Source: Mariniblastus fucicola (lineage in GTDB: Bacteria; Planctomycetota; Planctomycetia; Pirellulales; Pirellulaceae). From it: a stretch of 64,000 nt of DNA. The position numbers and the translations under genes were made by a program. Under the pieces are notes generated by a model. That model ran no database searches. It had not been told where the DNA came from and worked only from the letters and a program-made list of their open reading frames with translations. Below, in pieces: positions 16,119 to 24,221 of the stretch (the stretch's first letter is position 1; each line of letters begins with the position of its first letter). The stretch lies in assembly GCF_008087665.1 (NCBI RefSeq), contig NZ_CP042912.1, positions 1,736,001 through 1,800,000 on the forward strand, read 5' to 3'.

Positions 16119-16820
16119 TTATACAGACCGGGTGATTCCGCCATCAACCCGAATGTTCTGGCCGGTGATGTATGCTGCACCATCCGACAAGAGGAAGGCC
16201 GCGGTTTGGGCAATTTCGTTGGTCGTGCCGTAACGACCCATTGGGATGCGATCGCGGAATTGTTGTTTTTCAGGAAGGCTATCGATGAAGCCGGGGAGAA
16301 TGTTGTTCATGCGGATGTTTTGCGACGCGTACTCATCGGCATACTGTTTGGTGAACGAGGCGAGTGCGGCACGCATGGCTGCCGACGTGGGAAAGGCTGG
16401 GTCAGGTTCAAATGCTGCAAATGTGGAAATGTTGACGATCGATCCCCCGCCGCGCGATTCAAGAATCGGGGTTACCAGACGAGATACCCGGATCACGTTG
16501 AGCAGGTACACATCCATCGCCAAGTGCCAGTCGTCATCGGTGATGTCCAGGATCTTTCCTTTCGGGCCGTGACCGGCACTGTTGACGACGGCGTCGACAC
16601 CGCCGAACGAATCCGTCGCCGCGTCAACGAGGCGTTTCAGATCATCAATGTTTTGGTTCGATCCGGTGACGCCCACACCGCCCAATTCTTCTGCGAGTGC
16701 TTCACCACGGCCGGACGACGACAAGATGGCAACCTTGTAGTCGAGGCTGGCAAGCGTGCGAGCAATGGCAGCACCCATGCCGCTTCCAGCGGCGGTAATC
16801 ACGGCGACTTTTGAATCCAT
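16119..16820 (-). CDS. SDR-family protein lacking the canonical Tyr/Lys
   Basis: 233 residues from the ATG at 16820 with AAAGGAAG eight bases upstream. Rossmann dinucleotide site TAAGSGMG (residues 9-16), NSAG at 80-83 and C-terminal ITGQNIRVDGG are typical short-chain dehydrogenase/reductase features, and Ser132 is in place. At the positions of the catalytic Tyr and Lys the protein has Thr145 and Met149 (PTSAAMR), with the normal 13-residue Ser-to-Tyr spacing. It may therefore bind NAD(P) without classical reductase chemistry. I recall a subgroup with PTSxxxRA here. Stop abuts an attC-like site. Confidence 0.9.
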   Translation of the reverse strand: MDSKVAVITAAGSGMGAAIARTLASLDYKVAILSSSGRGEALAEELGGVGVTGSNQNIDDLKRLVDAATDSFGGVDAVVNSAGHGPKGKILDITDDDWHLAMDVYLLNVIRVSRLVTPILESRGGGSIVNISTFAAFEPDPAFPTSAAMRAALASFTKQYADEYASQNIRMNNILPGFIDSLPEKQQFRDRIPMGRYGTTNEIAQTAAFLLSDGAAYITGQNIRVDGGITRSV

Positions 16821-16910
16821 TGTGTATCTTCCTTTGTTGAATAACGACAGGGTTAACCGGTCGGACCAGGAAATGTAAATGAGTAAAGCTGGAGTCGGAT
16901 AAAATGGGAA

Positions 16911-16979
16911 CCTGCAACCATTCGGCGACAGATCAGCCGCGAAGACCTTTCCGATTCGGTCGGCGCTTTGTTATTCAGC
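16911..16979 (-). repeat. attC-like site containing the stop of the DUF6155-like gene
   Basis: The stop codon TAA (16971-16973) lies inside gaataacaaagcgccgaccg. Then come a folded segment, gtcttcgcggctgatctgtcgc and cgaatggttgcagg. A 29-base stretch is identical to the 17776-17840 site. Confidence 0.72.
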
Positions 16980-17531
16980 ACGATCGTCAGTCAAGCCAAT
17001 TTGCTCCGCACGGCTTTCGAGTTCCGCGAGGCAGTCTGTGATGTAATCGCAAGTGCCCCAGCCGATTTGACCCGAAGTTTTCGAATCGAGCAATCTAAGC
17101 CGCTCGGTGATGTGCTGATATTTCGCCGGATGCATTGATTTCGACAGGCTCATCACGGAATCAAGCATTTTGCACATTGAATTATAAAAACGCTCGTTAA
17201 CGCTTCCGTATTCGAGTGATTGAGCGGCTGCCTGCTCGACAAAGAACAGCATTAAATCGATCCGTGAAAGGTTGTCGTCTGGCGCGGCCTTCTTGAACTG
17301 CGAGATAGCCTTTCGTCCGCGGTTCAGGTTGATTGAACCATTCCACGAAGGGTTAACGGAAGCAGCGATTTCGTCCTTGTAGTATTTGAGCGACACGCTG
17401 CCGATCTCTCCGAGCGCGTTCTCGAAAACAGTTCTGTTTTCATGATTTAGAGAAAACAAAGCCTTGAACAGTTTCATCGTCTCGGGCTTTTCAAGAGCCT
17501 GAAGTTGCTTTTTGACTTGCGTCCAATTCAT
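16971..17531 (-). CDS. DUF6155-like hypothetical protein
   Basis: 186 residues from the ATG at 17531. All-helical, cytoplasmic. The start (MNWTQVKKQLQALEKPETMK), the GRKAISQFKKAAPDDNL segment and the following LMLFFVEQAA helix resemble DUF6155 proteins, whose function is unknown. Family assignment is by recall only. The stop codon is embedded in the R''-like box of an attC-like site, the usual arrangement in integron cassettes. Confidence 0.72.
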   Translation of the reverse strand: MNWTQVKKQLQALEKPETMKLFKALFSLNHENRTVFENALGEIGSVSLKYYKDEIAASVNPSWNGSINLNRGRKAISQFKKAAPDDNLSRIDLMLFFVEQAAAQSLEYGSVNERFYNSMCKMLDSVMSLSKSMHPAKYQHITERLRLLDSKTSGQIGWGTCDYITDCLAELESRAEQIGLTDDRAE

Positions 17532-17591
17532 GATTGCGGTGCTGGATAAAGGTCAATACTGTTCAAACGAAATTCTCAATTTCGAATTTTA

Positions 17592-17688
17592 GTGAGCGAC
17601 GAGGTGCTAGCCATCGTTAGTGAGCGACAAGGCGCTAGCCGTCGGTTCGTTGACCGCGAATACCGGCGGCTAGCGCCGTGCCGCTCAT
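17592..17688. repeat. REP element, 'gtgagcg..gctagcc' type, second locus
   Basis: Two direct copies of 'gtgagcgac(g/a)aggtgctagcc' and an inverted copy 'ggctagcgccgtgccgctca' at about 17667-17687. Same family as 4109-4219. Located between two cassette genes, so the REP has inserted into or beside an attC-bounded unit. Confidence 0.82.
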
Positions 17689-17775
17689 TTGATTGAGCAG
17701 TATTGGGCTGAAGGTCGTGTTGGCAAGGCGTCTAAACGGTACGAGTTTTTAAAATCTGTCGACGAATACTTGTGA

Positions 17776-17840
17776 GCCCGCAATAGCCCAACGGCGGAGA
17801 CCTTTCCGATTCGGTCGGCGCTTTGTTGCCCTGCGTTATC
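17776..17840 (-). repeat. attC-like site after the P-loop gene
   Basis: On the minus strand the stop TAA at 17836-17838 is followed by cgcagggcaacaaagcgccg, the same internal segment as 16911-16979, and the end ccgttgggc. GTTGGGC fits GTTRRRY. Confidence 0.7.
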
Positions 17841-18318
17841 GGTTCTCGGCAACCATCGTTTTGGTTCCCTGAAAATTGGAGTACAGCTTTTCGTGGGCGG
17901 CCTGCGAACAGGGGTCGTCACGGGTTGGGTAGGAACGTATCCAGTTCAGCAGCATTTCAAGGTTTTCATCCTGCGCCTGTTTTGAAGGATACTTGTGAGG
18001 TTCCCATGGGCGATTCTGGGCGTTCGAAACACAGTCGTCAACCGACAGGTTAAGAAACACGGCTTCGGTCGCATCATGGGATGCAATTTCCAGAAGATCG
18101 GCATAGCAGCCTTCGATAACCCAACTTGCGTTGGCCGATATGAAATTGCCAATGTGACTTCCGGATTCCGCGATTGGCATTCGTTCAGGCGGGCTTGTCG
18201 GCAACCAGGCAATGGTATCGAGGTCGAAATGGGCAAGGCCATTGGAGGCTGCCAAGGATTTCGCCAGCGTCGATTTCCCGGACCCTGAATTTCCGAATAC
18301 GATTACTTTTCGCATCAT
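17836..18318 (-). CDS. P-loop NTPase, adenylate-kinase-like
   Basis: 160 residues from the ATG at 18318 or the adjacent ATG at 18315, which has better SD spacing. Walker A GNSGSGKST at residues 9-17, followed by LAKSLAASNGLAHFDLDTIAW, is the pattern of small adenylate-kinase-like P-loop proteins (related to FlaR-type ATPases). The LID region with PWEPHKY matches that subfamily. Probably a nucleotide or small-molecule kinase; substrate unknown. Single-gene cassette. Confidence 0.85.
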   Translation of the reverse strand: MMRKVIVFGNSGSGKSTLAKSLAASNGLAHFDLDTIAWLPTSPPERMPIAESGSHIGNFISANASWVIEGCYADLLEIASHDATEAVFLNLSVDDCVSNAQNRPWEPHKYPSKQAQDENLEMLLNWIRSYPTRDDPCSQAAHEKLYSNFQGTKTMVAENR

Positions 18319-18394
18319 GTCTTCCGTTGAGTCGTTGCCGCAAACCGTCTTCTTGATCGGCGTGGAGGCAATGCACGACCTCCGTTCTTGTTCA

Positions 18395-18447
18395 CCTAAA
18401 CGGCCAGCCTCGAAGGCATCTCCGCTTCGGTTAACGTGTTGCTATCC
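18395..18447 (-). repeat. attC-like site after the 141-residue lipoprotein gene
   Basis: On the minus strand: ggatagcaacacgttaaccg, gaagcggagatgccttcgagg, then ccgtttagg. The middle matches the gaagcgg / ccttcg hairpin of the 13221 and 15041 sites. About 37 bp past the stop at 18485. Confidence 0.6.
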
Positions 18448-18484
18448 AGATAGCCGAGCGGATTGCCCTGTCAATTGTTGAAGG

Positions 18485-18910
18485 TCACTCTGGTTCCATG
18501 GTCTCGCTCAATGCTTCGACGTAGATTCGATGTTCAAGTCCAGTAAGAGAACTGCGAACCGATTCTACATCGCCGGTTTTTGTCGAGCCTTCGCACCTGA
18601 TGATAATTGATTCAGCATCTGGAGTTTTAGCAATCGTGTCGTCTACTTCTTCACGTATTTTACGTTTTAGTGCGACTGGAGTTGAGGCGACAACTTCATA
18701 TTCCACACTCAGCACTGGCCCTACGTACACGCCGTACCCCAACTCGGTCTCGGGCCGATCGACAACGAAAATGAAGAGCGATTTCGCCTCGTCGGGAGGG
18801 TGAAACTCCTCGATAGGACGCTCCATCACAAGTTGGGGTTTAGGCGGGTCTGGTGTCCCGCACCCGACGCTCAGGATCGCCATCATCGATAAACACACAA
18901 TTGATCTCAT
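18485..18910 (-). CDS. Lipoprotein, possible ExbD/TolR-like periplasmic domain
   Basis: 141 residues from the ATG at 18910 (MRSIVCLSMMAILSVGC); a longer frame starting at 18943 would bury the signal. Lipobox SVGC. The mature part (VALKRKIREEVDDTIAKTPD followed by AESIIIRCEG) resembles the periplasmic domain of ExbD/TolR proteins, but there is no TM anchor of that family, so the similarity is weak. Function unknown. Divergent from the following plus-strand gene. Confidence 0.7.
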   Translation of the reverse strand: MRSIVCLSMMAILSVGCGTPDPPKPQLVMERPIEEFHPPDEAKSLFIFVVDRPETELGYGVYVGPVLSVEYEVVASTPVALKRKIREEVDDTIAKTPDAESIIIRCEGSTKTGDVESVRSSLTGLEHRIYVEALSETMEPE

Positions 18911-19108
18911 GGTCCACTTTGGTTGGACAACGGCAGCGAACACCGAACCGGGCAGGTGATCTCAATATTGAAACGCACCCGCAATTCCGGATTCGCGTGG
19001 CCCGCATTGTGACGCTGCGAATTGTAAAAAAATGTTTCATTCTCGAAGTGAACCAGGCATCTGCATGTGCGGTTACACATCGCAATAACTCTATCCCAAG
19101 GCGCCACG

Positions 19109-19534
19109 TTGTCAAAGCAAAGCACGACTGATCAAACCAGCCCGAAGTGGATGAAGTGGATGTTGATCGCCGCCGGTATCTACAATTTGGCGTTTGGTGT
19201 GTTCGCCATTTTGTTTCCATCCGCGATGTTCAGGCTGATTGAGATGCAACAACCCAAGTACCTGGAATTATGGCAGTGCATCGGCATGATTGTGGGTGTT
19301 TACGGAGTCGGCTACATCATTGCTGCATTTGATCCGGTGCGACATTGGCCAATCGTATTGGTTGGGCTGTTGGGCAAACTGTTTGGTCCGATTGGAATGG
19401 CGTGGGCTGTCTTCCGTGGGACGTTGCCGTTGGAATTTGGGATCGCCAACGTAACGAACGATTTAGTGTGGCTCGTTCCGTTCGCGATCGTCTTGGTACA
19501 TGCTCGACGATCGCAGCTTTCCCGGGACAGGTGA
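19109..19534 (+). CDS. Small four-TM membrane protein
   Basis: 141 residues from the TTG at 19109 with AAGG seven bases upstream; a GTG at 19067 is possible. Four TM helices: WMLIAAGIYNLAFGVFAILF, then two central ones and LVWLVPFAIVLVHA. Glycine-rich loops (GVYGVGYIIAAFDP). It resembles uncharacterised 'hypothetical membrane' proteins with no known activity. One of the few plus-strand genes in the cassette cluster. Confidence 0.75.
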   Translation: MSKQSTTDQTSPKWMKWMLIAAGIYNLAFGVFAILFPSAMFRLIEMQQPKYLELWQCIGMIVGVYGVGYIIAAFDPVRHWPIVLVGLLGKLFGPIGMAWAVFRGTLPLEFGIANVTNDLVWLVPFAIVLVHARRSQLSRDR

Positions 19535-19631
19535 TCGTCGAAGCTGTTTCTCAAAGTAGACGACGGTCGGTGATCGCCCAGCGGACTTGCGACGTGAATC
19601 AGTTAGACCGAAGTCGCGTTGAATGTATGCT

Positions 19632-19690
19632 TGCGGACCATCCGGCGACTGACCGTCCGCGAAGGCATCTGCGATTTGGTTGATTGCTGC
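19632..19690 (-). repeat. Degenerate attC-like site
   Basis: On the minus strand: gcaatcaaccaaatcgcag, atgccttcgcgg, gtcagtcgccggatgg. The distal 'gtcgccggatgg' matches the ends of the 13221 and 16911 sites; the proximal box is diverged (tcaac). About 12 bp past the stop at 19703. Confidence 0.5.
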
Positions 19691-19702
19691 GAAGTCGCGA
19701 CG

Positions 19703-20347
19703 TCATTCTGCGGACATGCCAAGGATCGCTTTCTCCTGGCCAGTCAAAAGTTCTCGTGTCGCTTTGTCGTTCTTTTCCAGAATGCGTTTTAGCTCGGCTT
19801 TGAATTTCTTCTTTGCTTCCGCAACTTCTTTTTTCGATGCTTCGACAACTTCAGCCAGTTTGTCTTTCCGTTTCTCATCCAGCTTGATCTTGTCCGAATA
19901 TATGTCGCTGATCACCTTGACCACGTCACCTTCATGTCTCTCCAGGTTCCGCAAGAACAGCTTCCGCGACAACCGTGACACTTGATCGGGAAGCAGGACT
20001 TTCTGGTTCAGATTCGACTCAAGAGATTTAAGCTCGCTCATATAGAAACTGAAGATTTCATTCACGAACTTCTTGTCCTGCCTTTTCTCCGGCGGCACCG
20101 TTTCGCCAAAGGCCATCATCTCCTGATGACTGGCGTATATCTCGCCAATCTCCAGCCTCTGCGACTCGGTCAGCAGCAAGTCCGACTCGGTCTTCGATTC
20201 CTCTTCAGCGATATCGATTGAGCCCACCGTCCGGTTCAACCACGACATCGTGTCGGCGTCTTGAAATACATCCGGCACGGCTGATTCCTGTGCATGGATA
20301 GTGCCGCAGCAGAGGGTCAGTAAAACGGCAAGAATATATAATCTCAT
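19703..20347 (-). CDS. Secreted helical (coiled-coil) protein
   Basis: 214 residues from the ATG at 20347, AGGAG upstream. Signal peptide with cleavage near IHAQE. The mature protein is almost entirely helical, with a Lys/Glu-rich coiled coil at about residues 150-205 (ASKKEVAEAKKKFKAELKR). Periplasmic or outer-membrane localisation is likely; no family recognised. Similar exported coiled-coil proteins are frequent in planctomycetes. Confidence 0.75.
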   Translation of the reverse strand: MRLYILAVLLTLCCGTIHAQESAVPDVFQDADTMSWLNRTVGSIDIAEEESKTESDLLLTESQRLEIGEIYASHQEMMAFGETVPPEKRQDKKFVNEIFSFYMSELKSLESNLNQKVLLPDQVSRLSRKLFLRNLERHEGDVVKVISDIYSDKIKLDEKRKDKLAEVVEASKKEVAEAKKKFKAELKRILEKNDKATRELLTGQEKAILGMSAE

Positions 20348-20503
20348 GTGGTTTCACTCCTGAGCTCAAACGGGCAACAATTTGTTCCCTGCGACAACGG
20401 GAAAAAGATTTCGCGTCCAGGCCGCACAACTGCAGTCTATCTGGCTGCGATTGTGCCAACAAGAAGCGACTCGTTAACCAGCGACTCGCCAAGAAGCGTC
20501 TCG

Positions 20504-21094
20504 CTATTGAGGGCTCTTGTCCGGCTTCACAAAAATGCAAGCGAGGATCAAGCCGACGACGCCACCGAGGTATCCCGCGTTGTGAATGTAAGCGACGCGA
20601 ACGAACGCCCATTGGTCTGTTATTTGATATTCGGTGAATGCCCAATTCCAGTTGGAGTAGTCAGCATTCGGGCCTCTGAGAAACCCATAGACGTTTCCGG
20701 CCAGACCAAACAGAAACGCAGTGGCGAACACGACCGCGAAACATGTCAGAATCTTTCGGGACGCACGGGCTCGAGACTGATTCGGCACCATTCTGCGCGC
20801 CAGAATCCAGCCGATGATCAAGCCAACCCACCAAGTCGCCATGAATCCGATGCATCCAGCAAAAGTGCGCTCGCCGAATCCCCGGTCAAGCCAGTGAAAC
20901 TGTTTGAATTTCAGATTGGTGAAGTACTCAGGCGCAATCGAATAGGTGATTTGATCGTGAGCGACTCCATACGCGCCCGAAACAATGGCTCCCAGCAAGG
21001 CAAACCCAAGCAGGATTGGAATGTCTTTGAGAGGGATCTGTGGGACGAGATAGTCGAGCACGTTTCGCCTGGCGTGGATGGCGTCCGCGATCAC
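20504..21094 (-). CDS. Multi-TM membrane protein, start uncertain
   Basis: 196 residues if started at the GTG at 21094; the frame stays open to an ATG at 21355, but the extra 87 residues look non-coding and overlap the start of the divergent racemase gene. At least four TM helices: PILLGFALLGAIVSGAYGVA, TFAGCIGFMATWWVGLIIGW, ILTCFAVVFATAFLFGLAG and the C-terminal AGYLGGVVGLILACIFV. Family not recognised. The gap 21095-21368 otherwise shows nothing. Confidence 0.65.
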   Translation of the reverse strand: MIADAIHARRNVLDYLVPQIPLKDIPILLGFALLGAIVSGAYGVAHDQITYSIAPEYFTNLKFKQFHWLDRGFGERTFAGCIGFMATWWVGLIIGWILARRMVPNQSRARASRKILTCFAVVFATAFLFGLAGNVYGFLRGPNADYSNWNWAFTEYQITDQWAFVRVAYIHNAGYLGGVVGLILACIFVKPDKSPQ

Positions 21095-21368
21095 CGAGCG
21101 GACTAGAGATGTATACGGTTGAAGATCTGGCCGGAAGCAACGATGCGCCAGCGACAAGTGACGGGACTGCAAGTCATGCGCTTGAGACTGGCTTGCTCCT
21201 GGCCAGACAGCGGCAGCGTTGACCGAGTCGCAGCCAGGCAACTTCGATGTAAGATTGTAGCGGGTGTAATTAGCGACGCCAAACCACGAAAGTCGGAGCC
21301 AGCGGTGCCAGCGCGGTTTTGCTTTCTCCGCATTGCTGCCTGGCGATAGATGCATTTTTGAAATTGGA

Positions 21369-22070
21369 ATGTTGATGAGAACGTTAGGATTGATTGGTGG
21401 AACTTCGTGGCATTCGACTATCGAGTATTACCGTGAGATAAATCAGGCAGTCAATGAGCACTTCGGAAACAATACCAATCCACCGCTGATGCTGTACAGC
21501 TTGAATCAGTTTGCGATCCATGCGTTTCAACGAGAAGGTCGCTGGGATGAGATTGCCAGGTTGATCTCGGACGCGGCCGAGCGATTGGAGAAAGGCGGCG
21601 CGGAAGGGTTGATGTTTTGCGCGAACACGCCGCACAAAGTTTACGAAACCGTCCTGACAGCAGTGAACGTTCCCATCATTCACATTTGCGATGCAACCTC
21701 GAAAGCGATTCAGTCGAAACAGATTTCGAAAGTCGGATTAATTGGCACGCGATTCACAATGGAGGAGTCCTTTATGGTCGATCGCTTTGCTGCCAATGGT
21801 GTCGAGGCAATCGTGCCCGAATCAGCGGCTGAAGTCACCGAGCTGCATAGGATCATTCAGGAAGAGCTGACTTTTGGGAACATCGAGTCCCGTTCGAAAT
21901 CCTTCGTCCATCGGGCAATCGGATCGTTGATCCAGCGAGGCGCTGAAGGCATCGTGCTTGGGTGTACCGAGTTTCCGCTGATGTTTGCGGCTGGAGAATT
22001 GCAGGTCCCGACTTTCAGCACAACGGAAATTCACGCCAGAGCAGCCACTGAATTTGTGCTGGCGGACTAA
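21369..22070 (+). CDS. Aspartate/glutamate racemase family amino-acid racemase
   Basis: 233 residues from the ATG at 21369, or 231 from 21375. Hallmarks: LGLIGGTSWHSTIEYYREIN at the N-terminus and two active-site cysteines in CANTPHK (Cys84) and GCTEFPL (Cys199), the two-base, PLP-independent racemase mechanism. Length is normal for the YgeA/aspartate racemase group. Substrate could be Asp, Glu or another amino acid. D-amino acids in the wall or as signals are possible uses. Plus-strand gene inside the mainly minus-strand cluster; its stop lies in an element shared with the convergent 22150 gene. Confidence 0.92.
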   Translation: MLMRTLGLIGGTSWHSTIEYYREINQAVNEHFGNNTNPPLMLYSLNQFAIHAFQREGRWDEIARLISDAAERLEKGGAEGLMFCANTPHKVYETVLTAVNVPIIHICDATSKAIQSKQISKVGLIGTRFTMEESFMVDRFAANGVEAIVPESAAEVTELHRIIQEELTFGNIESRSKSFVHRAIGSLIQRGAEGIVLGCTEFPLMFAAGELQVPTFSTTEIHARAATEFVLAD

Positions 22071-22152
22071 CTGAGATGCTCACGCAGCCACCAGAGAAGA
22101 TTCGCCATCCGGTCGCTGTGTTGCCGTTGTCGTCGTGCCATTCGGTTTGTTA
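22068..22152. repeat. attC-like element shared by two convergent genes
   Basis: Plus strand: gactaactgagatgctcacg starts at the racemase stop TAA. Minus strand: gcgaaataacaaaccgaatg starts at the stop of the 22150 gene and reaches gcgaccggatgg. Both stop codons lie in opposite ends of one ~85-bp quasi-palindrome. Confidence 0.6.
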
Positions 22153-22851
22153 TTTCGCGTTTTCCAGGTGCCGCTTCAAGGCAACAAAACCGTTTGGCTT
22201 TGGTACGATCTTGATCCATAGCGGAAGGTGGGGAGTCGATCTGAATCGAAAGATGATCTCGTTGGATAGCATGGCAAAATCAATTTGAGTCTCCAAAAGC
22301 TTATCAATGTCGTATCCAAATGTGACTGTTTCAAACTCCGGTACGTGCAGGGCGATTGGGGTGATCGACAGGTTGGAGATTGAATCCACGATGACTCTCA
22401 TCGTGTCGGCACCAGTTTCATCACCGTCTATTTCCGGCAGGCTATAGAGAACCTCACTCCAGTCCGGGAATTGTTCCAGCGAAATTAGGTGACGCAGATC
22501 TCTGGTGGAAATTTGGGGCAAGTCAGTCGTTTTACTGTTCAATGCCGTTTCGTATGCCTTCAGATTGAAAATGCGAAGCTCTTCGCGTGCCACGTCATCT
22601 TCTCGTCCGTGATCCGGGTTCGTGAACCAGATTACGCTGTGGTCAGCAATTTTTCTGACCGCGATCGTGGGGACTCCACATTGGTAGCAGTAGTCGCATT
22701 CATGAAGTGTAATTTCCGGCGACGAAGCATCAAAGAAAGCGGCCTGCGTGGTGATTTTGACGCCATCCAGGAAGACGTGCACAAACTCCACTTCCGCCAT
22801 GCCGTCCAGTCCAGGCGTTTTCGTTTCGGTTTGAATTTCCAAACGCATCAT
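22150..22851 (-). CDS. Hypothetical protein with possible CxxC metal site
   Basis: 233 residues from the ATG at 22851; an upstream ATG would add 21 residues. Early motif HECDYCYQCGVPTIAVRK contains CxxC-like spacing (C-D-Y-C-Y-Q-C), suggesting a zinc or structural site. The rest is mixed alpha/beta without signal or TM. No family recognised. Its TAA stop is part of the R''-like box of the 22068-22152 site. Confidence 0.68.
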   Translation of the reverse strand: MMRLEIQTETKTPGLDGMAEVEFVHVFLDGVKITTQAAFFDASSPEITLHECDYCYQCGVPTIAVRKIADHSVIWFTNPDHGREDDVAREELRIFNLKAYETALNSKTTDLPQISTRDLRHLISLEQFPDWSEVLYSLPEIDGDETGADTMRVIVDSISNLSITPIALHVPEFETVTFGYDIDKLLETQIDFAMLSNEIIFRFRSTPHLPLWIKIVPKPNGFVALKRHLENAK

Positions 22852-22935
22852 TGAGCGAACGACCAAAAGTTTACAGGTAGCCGAGCGAGGATAAATCGTG
22901 TTTCCGTGCCGCACGAAATGCGCCGCAAGTGGTCG

Positions 22936-23487
22936 CTACTTTGACAATGTTACGATCGGTGGTCGCATGTGCAGATTGTATACGCGATAAAGATCGGCTC
23001 GACTTTCTTTAAGTTTGTCTGCATCAGGAAACGAATAGGTTGTTTCGATTTCCAGATTCAGGCGGACGCGTGAACCATCCACGGTTTTCGTTGGAAACGC
23101 GTCGAAGCGAGCCTTCACTTCGCGGAACTCTGCCGGCAAGTCGCTGGCATTGCGAGAGTCAAAATTGCGAACGATGGTCATTTCAATCGCACCGCCTGGA
23201 CGGATGACCATTTTTAGTGGTTTGTTGTCATGAATGATGTCGTAAGTGATCACGCCATCGACTTCGGTTCTGGAGCACTGCTGGTCCATGATGTTGGAAG
23301 ACGCCAGGATTTCGCGGCTGGTTCGCTGCGGCGAAGTGCGATGCCGAACCATGCCAGCGTCGGGAACAGAAACTTCCGACGCAACGGTGGTGGTCGCAAG
23401 CTTTGGCAATTCAAGGGTTTCTTGCGCGACTCCGTAGGGCGTCAACAAAAATGAACAGCCGAGTGAGAGTGCAATCATTCGTTTCAT
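22936..23487 (-). CDS. Secreted hypothetical protein
   Basis: 183 residues from the ATG at 23487 with AGGAAG upstream. Signal peptide ends near GVAQE. The mature region is beta-rich (VDGVITYDIIHDNKPLKMVI, VRLNLEIETTYSFPD), without recognised motifs. Cassette-type single gene. Confidence 0.7.
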   Translation of the reverse strand: MKRMIALSLGCSFLLTPYGVAQETLELPKLATTTVASEVSVPDAGMVRHRTSPQRTSREILASSNIMDQQCSRTEVDGVITYDIIHDNKPLKMVIRPGGAIEMTIVRNFDSRNASDLPAEFREVKARFDAFPTKTVDGSRVRLNLEIETTYSFPDADKLKESRADLYRVYNLHMRPPIVTLSK

Positions 23488-23550
23488 GGCTTCTTCCTGA
23501 TTAGTAGTCGGGCTTTCGAATGGTCAGCAATGTAGCGGTTGTGATCAGAG

Positions 23551-23602
23551 TGGCCGAACCGAGTTGGTAGCTTTGGTTTAGCACACTGTTATCTGGCCGT
23601 TA
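23551..23602 (-). repeat. attC-like site after the DUF2007 gene
   Basis: On the minus strand: TAA stop (23600-23602), then cggccagataacagtgtgc, taaaccaaagctacc and aactcggttcggcc. R''-like box agataac; distal half diverged. Confidence 0.55.
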
Positions 23603-24037
23603 AGTTTGCTTCCCGTTCCATCGGTGGCCACAGCTACTGCAGGCGATCTTACGCGATACAAACGGCAACGGAACTCCCAGAAGTAGAATCGACAGGAATA
23701 TCAATTTACGGTGTAGTCTCTCACGATGTGTGTCACCTGATCCACATGCCGGACAACAATCTTCACGTTCCAATTTGTCTGTTCTGTCCGGTCCAGTTGG
23801 AGAGACGTTTTCACTTGAGAGGGATTCGCTGAGTATTTGTGCTGCCTGTTCTGCGTCGTCCGCCGCAACCAAAAGTTTGACGCCGCCAACTGCATTTGCG
23901 ATCATCCAGTCCATCGCGATGTGGTGTTCGCCGTCGAGGAACGCAGTGATACCGGCAGTTTCAAGTCTGTTTCGGGATAGATGGGCAATTATTGGATCGT
24001 CGTAGGTCGCGACTTTGACCAGCGATAAATTGGGCAT
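23600..24037 (-). CDS. DUF2007 domain protein with zinc-ribbon-like C-terminus
   Basis: 145 residues from the ATG at 24037 (MPNLSLVKVATYDDP). Residues 1-75 form a DUF2007 'putative signal-transducing' domain (LVKVATYDDPIIAHLSRNRL, AVGGVKLLVAADDAEQAAQI), a GlnB-like ferredoxin fold. Then CCPACGSGDTHR, a TM helix (LIFLSILLLGVPLPFVS) and CSSCGH: two CxxC pairs on either side of the helix. Role unknown. Another DUF2007 protein is encoded at 62710-63120. Confidence 0.85.
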   Translation of the reverse strand: MPNLSLVKVATYDDPIIAHLSRNRLETAGITAFLDGEHHIAMDWMIANAVGGVKLLVAADDAEQAAQILSESLSSENVSPTGPDRTDKLEREDCCPACGSGDTHRERLHRKLIFLSILLLGVPLPFVSRKIACSSCGHRWNGKQT

Positions 24038-24221
24038 GGGGAATCCTGTGTTTCGAGATGCCCTGTGTTCGCCGCAAGTCATTCGATATTGGAGACCTGA
24101 TGCAGAATGTGATTGAAACCCATTTCAAGGCGTGGTTGAAACATTGGCCGGAAAGTGTGAGGTTTCTGCCAGAACGCGGTGCTACGAACGCGGACCATCG
24201 TTCGTAGTGGTCGCCTGGTCT

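Noticed and set aside
21095-21355. N-terminal extension of the multi-TM gene
   Set aside because: The extra 87 residues are rich in stop-avoiding, non-membrane, low-conservation-looking sequence and overlap the divergent racemase start; the start remains uncertain.
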